Assembly (NCBI GenBank): GCA_025201845.1 | Contig: MU603931.1 | Coordinates: forward strand, 246,322-293,472 | Length of the DNA: 47,151 nucleotides | Reading direction: 5' to 3' | Source: Martensiomyces pterosporus | Taxonomy: Eukaryota > Kickxellomycota > Kickxellomycetes > Kickxellales > Kickxellaceae | Notes under the pieces: model-generated | Seen by the model: the letters and a program-made list of their open reading frames with translations, nothing else | What the model was told of the DNA's origin: nothing | Database searches by the model: none | Made by a program: the position numbers and the translations under genes | Shown: one piece after another, positions 45,391 through 47,151 of the stretch | How the letters are laid out: each line of letters starts with the position of its first letter | Numbering within the stretch: the first letter of the stretch is position 1

Positions 45391-46968
45391 ATGACGATAC
45401 CTCCAAAGCAGCCCGCTGCCGTGGAAGCAGGATTGCCAGCCGACACGCCAGCCCCCAGTGGCGAGACAACGCCTCTGCTTAGTGCCTCGCCCTCGACAAC
45501 CAGCCTGGAAATTGTCAAGCATGACACAGCCGAGCCGTACCTCAAGGTGGCCAAGGACGAGGTGAAATGGATGGCATCTTCGTCAACGCTGGTCATTCTG
45601 ACCTTTATCATGCAGTCGTCGTTCTTCTTTGTGAACGTCATGTCAGTCAGTCACTTGGGCGCGAAGGAGCTGGCATCCATGTCCCTTTCGGTAACCTGCA
45701 TGGGCATCATGGCCCTTGCGCCCTCCATCGGCCTCGTGTCTGCCATGGACACCTTCTGCTCAACGGCATTCACAGCGTCTCGCGACAAGACCCTGGTGGG
45801 CTTCCACCTGCAGCGCGGTATTATCGCAGTTACGTCGCACCTGTTTGTTGTTGCACCGATCCTTTGGAATGCCGAAAGCATCCTGCTTCTCCTCCGCCAG
45901 GAGCCAGAAATTGCCCGGCTAAGCGGTCTGTACCTGCGGATCCAGATTCTGGGCATCTGGCCGTGGTCGATGTTTGAGGCACTCAAGCGCTACTTGCAAT
46001 CGCAGGGGATCATGCGTGCAGGCACAATCATCGTTATGCTTATTGCTCCCATCCACTGGATCAACAACTTCTTCTTTGTCCGCTCGCCCACGTACGGAGT
46101 CGGATTCGTCGGCGCGCCAATCGTCAACGTCGCGTCGAACTGGCTCTTGCTCATTGGCATCGTCATCTACATCAGGAACAGCCATGCTATGGAGACTTGG
46201 GGTGGATGGAAGGCGAGCGCGTTCCGCAACATGTCGCAGTACTACCGCCTGGCCATCCCCTCAGTCATCACAGTCTGCGCCGAGTGGGTTGGGTTTGAGC
46301 TCCTGACCATCGGCACTTCGTATTTTGGCGCCAACCAGCTTGCTGGCCAAGCCATCATGCTCAACTCAATCGGCCTTATTTTCCAATTCAGCAACGGTCT
46401 TGGGTACGGCACCAGCCCCCGTATTGGGAACTTGATCGGAGCAGCAAAGCCCCGCCAGGCCCGAATTGCAGCCACCATGGCGGCCATTGCATCGACGCTC
46501 ATCGGTGTCCTAGGAACGCTGTTCCTTGTGTTCTTTGGCGACTGGTGGACCTCGGTCTACACTACTGACCCCAGCGTTGCACGCGAAACTGCAAAGCTTA
46601 TGCCGGTTGCCTGCGTGTTCATTATCAGCGACGGACTCAATGCCGTTTTGGGAGCCGTATTGCGTGGACTGGGCCGCCAGGACATTAGCGCCAACATCTA
46701 CATCTTTGGGTTCTACCTGTGTGCCATCCCCATTTCGTTGTACTTGGGATATGGGCCGCTTCATATGCAGGCTGTGGGCTTGTGGTGGGGCCTTTCCACG
46801 GGTGTTATCATCTCGTGCCTGCTCCAGCTTGCTTACATCTTCAGGTGGATTAACTGGAAGAACGAGGTGCGCCTTTGCCTCGAAAGGCTGAAGCGCAATA
46901 GCGACACTGGCAGCGAGGAAACAGCGGCTGCCCCTGAACTGGCAGATGTCACCGTGTCGTCGAGCTAA
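45391..46968 (+). CDS. MATE-family multidrug/metabolite efflux transporter
   Basis: Complete single-exon protein of 525 residues. A 60-residue polar N-terminal tail precedes about 12 membrane helices in two MatE repeats. The first repeat shows HLGAKELASMSLSVT (88-102) and MDTFCSTAF (119-127); the second shows GANQLAGQAIMLNSIGLI and SPRIGNLIGA. These are standard eukaryotic MATE landmarks (yeast Erc1 family). The protein probably exports organic cations or metabolites in exchange for H+ at the vacuole or plasma membrane; the substrate is unknown. The ATG at 45391 is the first in frame. The paralogue at 1-392 shares the LGAKELA motif, so the window is bracketed by two members in opposite orientation about 45 kb apart. 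Confidence 0.95.
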   Translation: MTIPPKQPAAVEAGLPADTPAPSGETTPLLSASPSTTSLEIVKHDTAEPYLKVAKDEVKWMASSSTLVILTFIMQSSFFFVNVMSVSHLGAKELASMSLSVTCMGIMALAPSIGLVSAMDTFCSTAFTASRDKTLVGFHLQRGIIAVTSHLFVVAPILWNAESILLLLRQEPEIARLSGLYLRIQILGIWPWSMFEALKRYLQSQGIMRAGTIIVMLIAPIHWINNFFFVRSPTYGVGFVGAPIVNVASNWLLLIGIVIYIRNSHAMETWGGWKASAFRNMSQYYRLAIPSVITVCAEWVGFELLTIGTSYFGANQLAGQAIMLNSIGLIFQFSNGLGYGTSPRIGNLIGAAKPRQARIAATMAAIASTLIGVLGTLFLVFFGDWWTSVYTTDPSVARETAKLMPVACVFIISDGLNAVLGAVLRGLGRQDISANIYIFGFYLCAIPISLYLGYGPLHMQAVGLWWGLSTGVIISCLLQLAYIFRWINWKNEVRLCLERLKRNSDTGSEETAAAPELADVTVSSS

Positions 46969-47151
46969 ACCGCAGTTACGCTCCTTCTGTTCTTGCCCTT
47001 TCCTCAACTCTTACTGCTGCAAACATTGGTACTATTCTGCATTGCCATTGCTGTACATGGCACAGCTTTTCCTAAACACAAATGCTTGGTTTCGCCACAG
47101 ACAGAGCAGACAAGTGATTCTTCACTGACATTCACACTCACCTGGACATGT

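Overview
This window is nuclear DNA from a compact, GC-rich fungal genome. Genes are 0.1-2.3 kb apart. Introns are mostly 96-500 bp with GTAAG-type donors, CTAAC/CTGAC-like branch sites and TAG/CAG acceptors. The gene set is fungal (OMP decarboxylase, Bcs1, Ded1, Mid1, Tsl1/Tps3-like trehalose protein, Gpr1/Fun34 transporter, Erd1). Sequence style and divergence from yeast suggest an early-diverging lineage, possibly Kickxellomycotina (Coemansia-like); that placement is an inference. I see no rRNA, tRNA, CRISPR, transposon or viral gene.

Layout. 1-6.7 kb, minus strand: the N-terminal part of a MATE transporter cut by the window edge, an Erd1-like EXS protein, URA3 and DED1 (three exons). 8.5-14.2 kb: a carnitine acyltransferase and BCS1 on plus, then a Gpr1/Fun34/YaaH acetate-transporter relative on minus. 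15.5-20.4 kb, minus: a Mid1-like calcium-channel regulator and CCT5. 20.8-26.9 kb, plus: RPA12, a PRELI/Ups lipid-transfer protein and a large SUN-domain protein. 29.3-35.3 kb, plus: a large M16 metallopeptidase with one intron of about 1.2 kb, and nicotinamide riboside kinase. 35.4-36.4 kb, minus: a mitochondrial EngB/YihA GTPase. 37.6-41.0 kb, plus: a Tsl1/Tps3-like trehalose-phosphate synthase family protein. 41.3-43.5 kb, minus: NOG2. 43.9-44.4 kb, plus: mitochondrial ribosomal protein mL41. 45.4-47.0 kb, plus: a complete second MATE transporter. That makes 19 supported protein genes.

Functional links. Most genes are housekeeping and unrelated in pathway. Three themes recur. Mitochondrial biogenesis: BCS1, PRELI, EngB and mL41. 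Ribosome and Pol I machinery: RPA12, NOG2 and mL41. Acetyl/acetate metabolism: the carnitine acyltransferase and the Gpr1/Fun34 transporter lie on either side of BCS1. Two short divergent promoters (CCT5/RPA12 and NOG2/mL41) each carry a long poly(A) tract.

I found no convincing new multi-gene system. The points most worth a second look are: the trehalose protein with a Tsl1/Tps3-like N-terminus but no phosphatase-like C-terminal domain; its third intron, which lacks a canonical donor and may be GC-AG; the degenerate signature motif of the acetate-transporter relative; a 20-bp tandem array upstream of URA3; and the long M16 intron. Exon borders were placed by eye from splice consensus, frame and family similarity.
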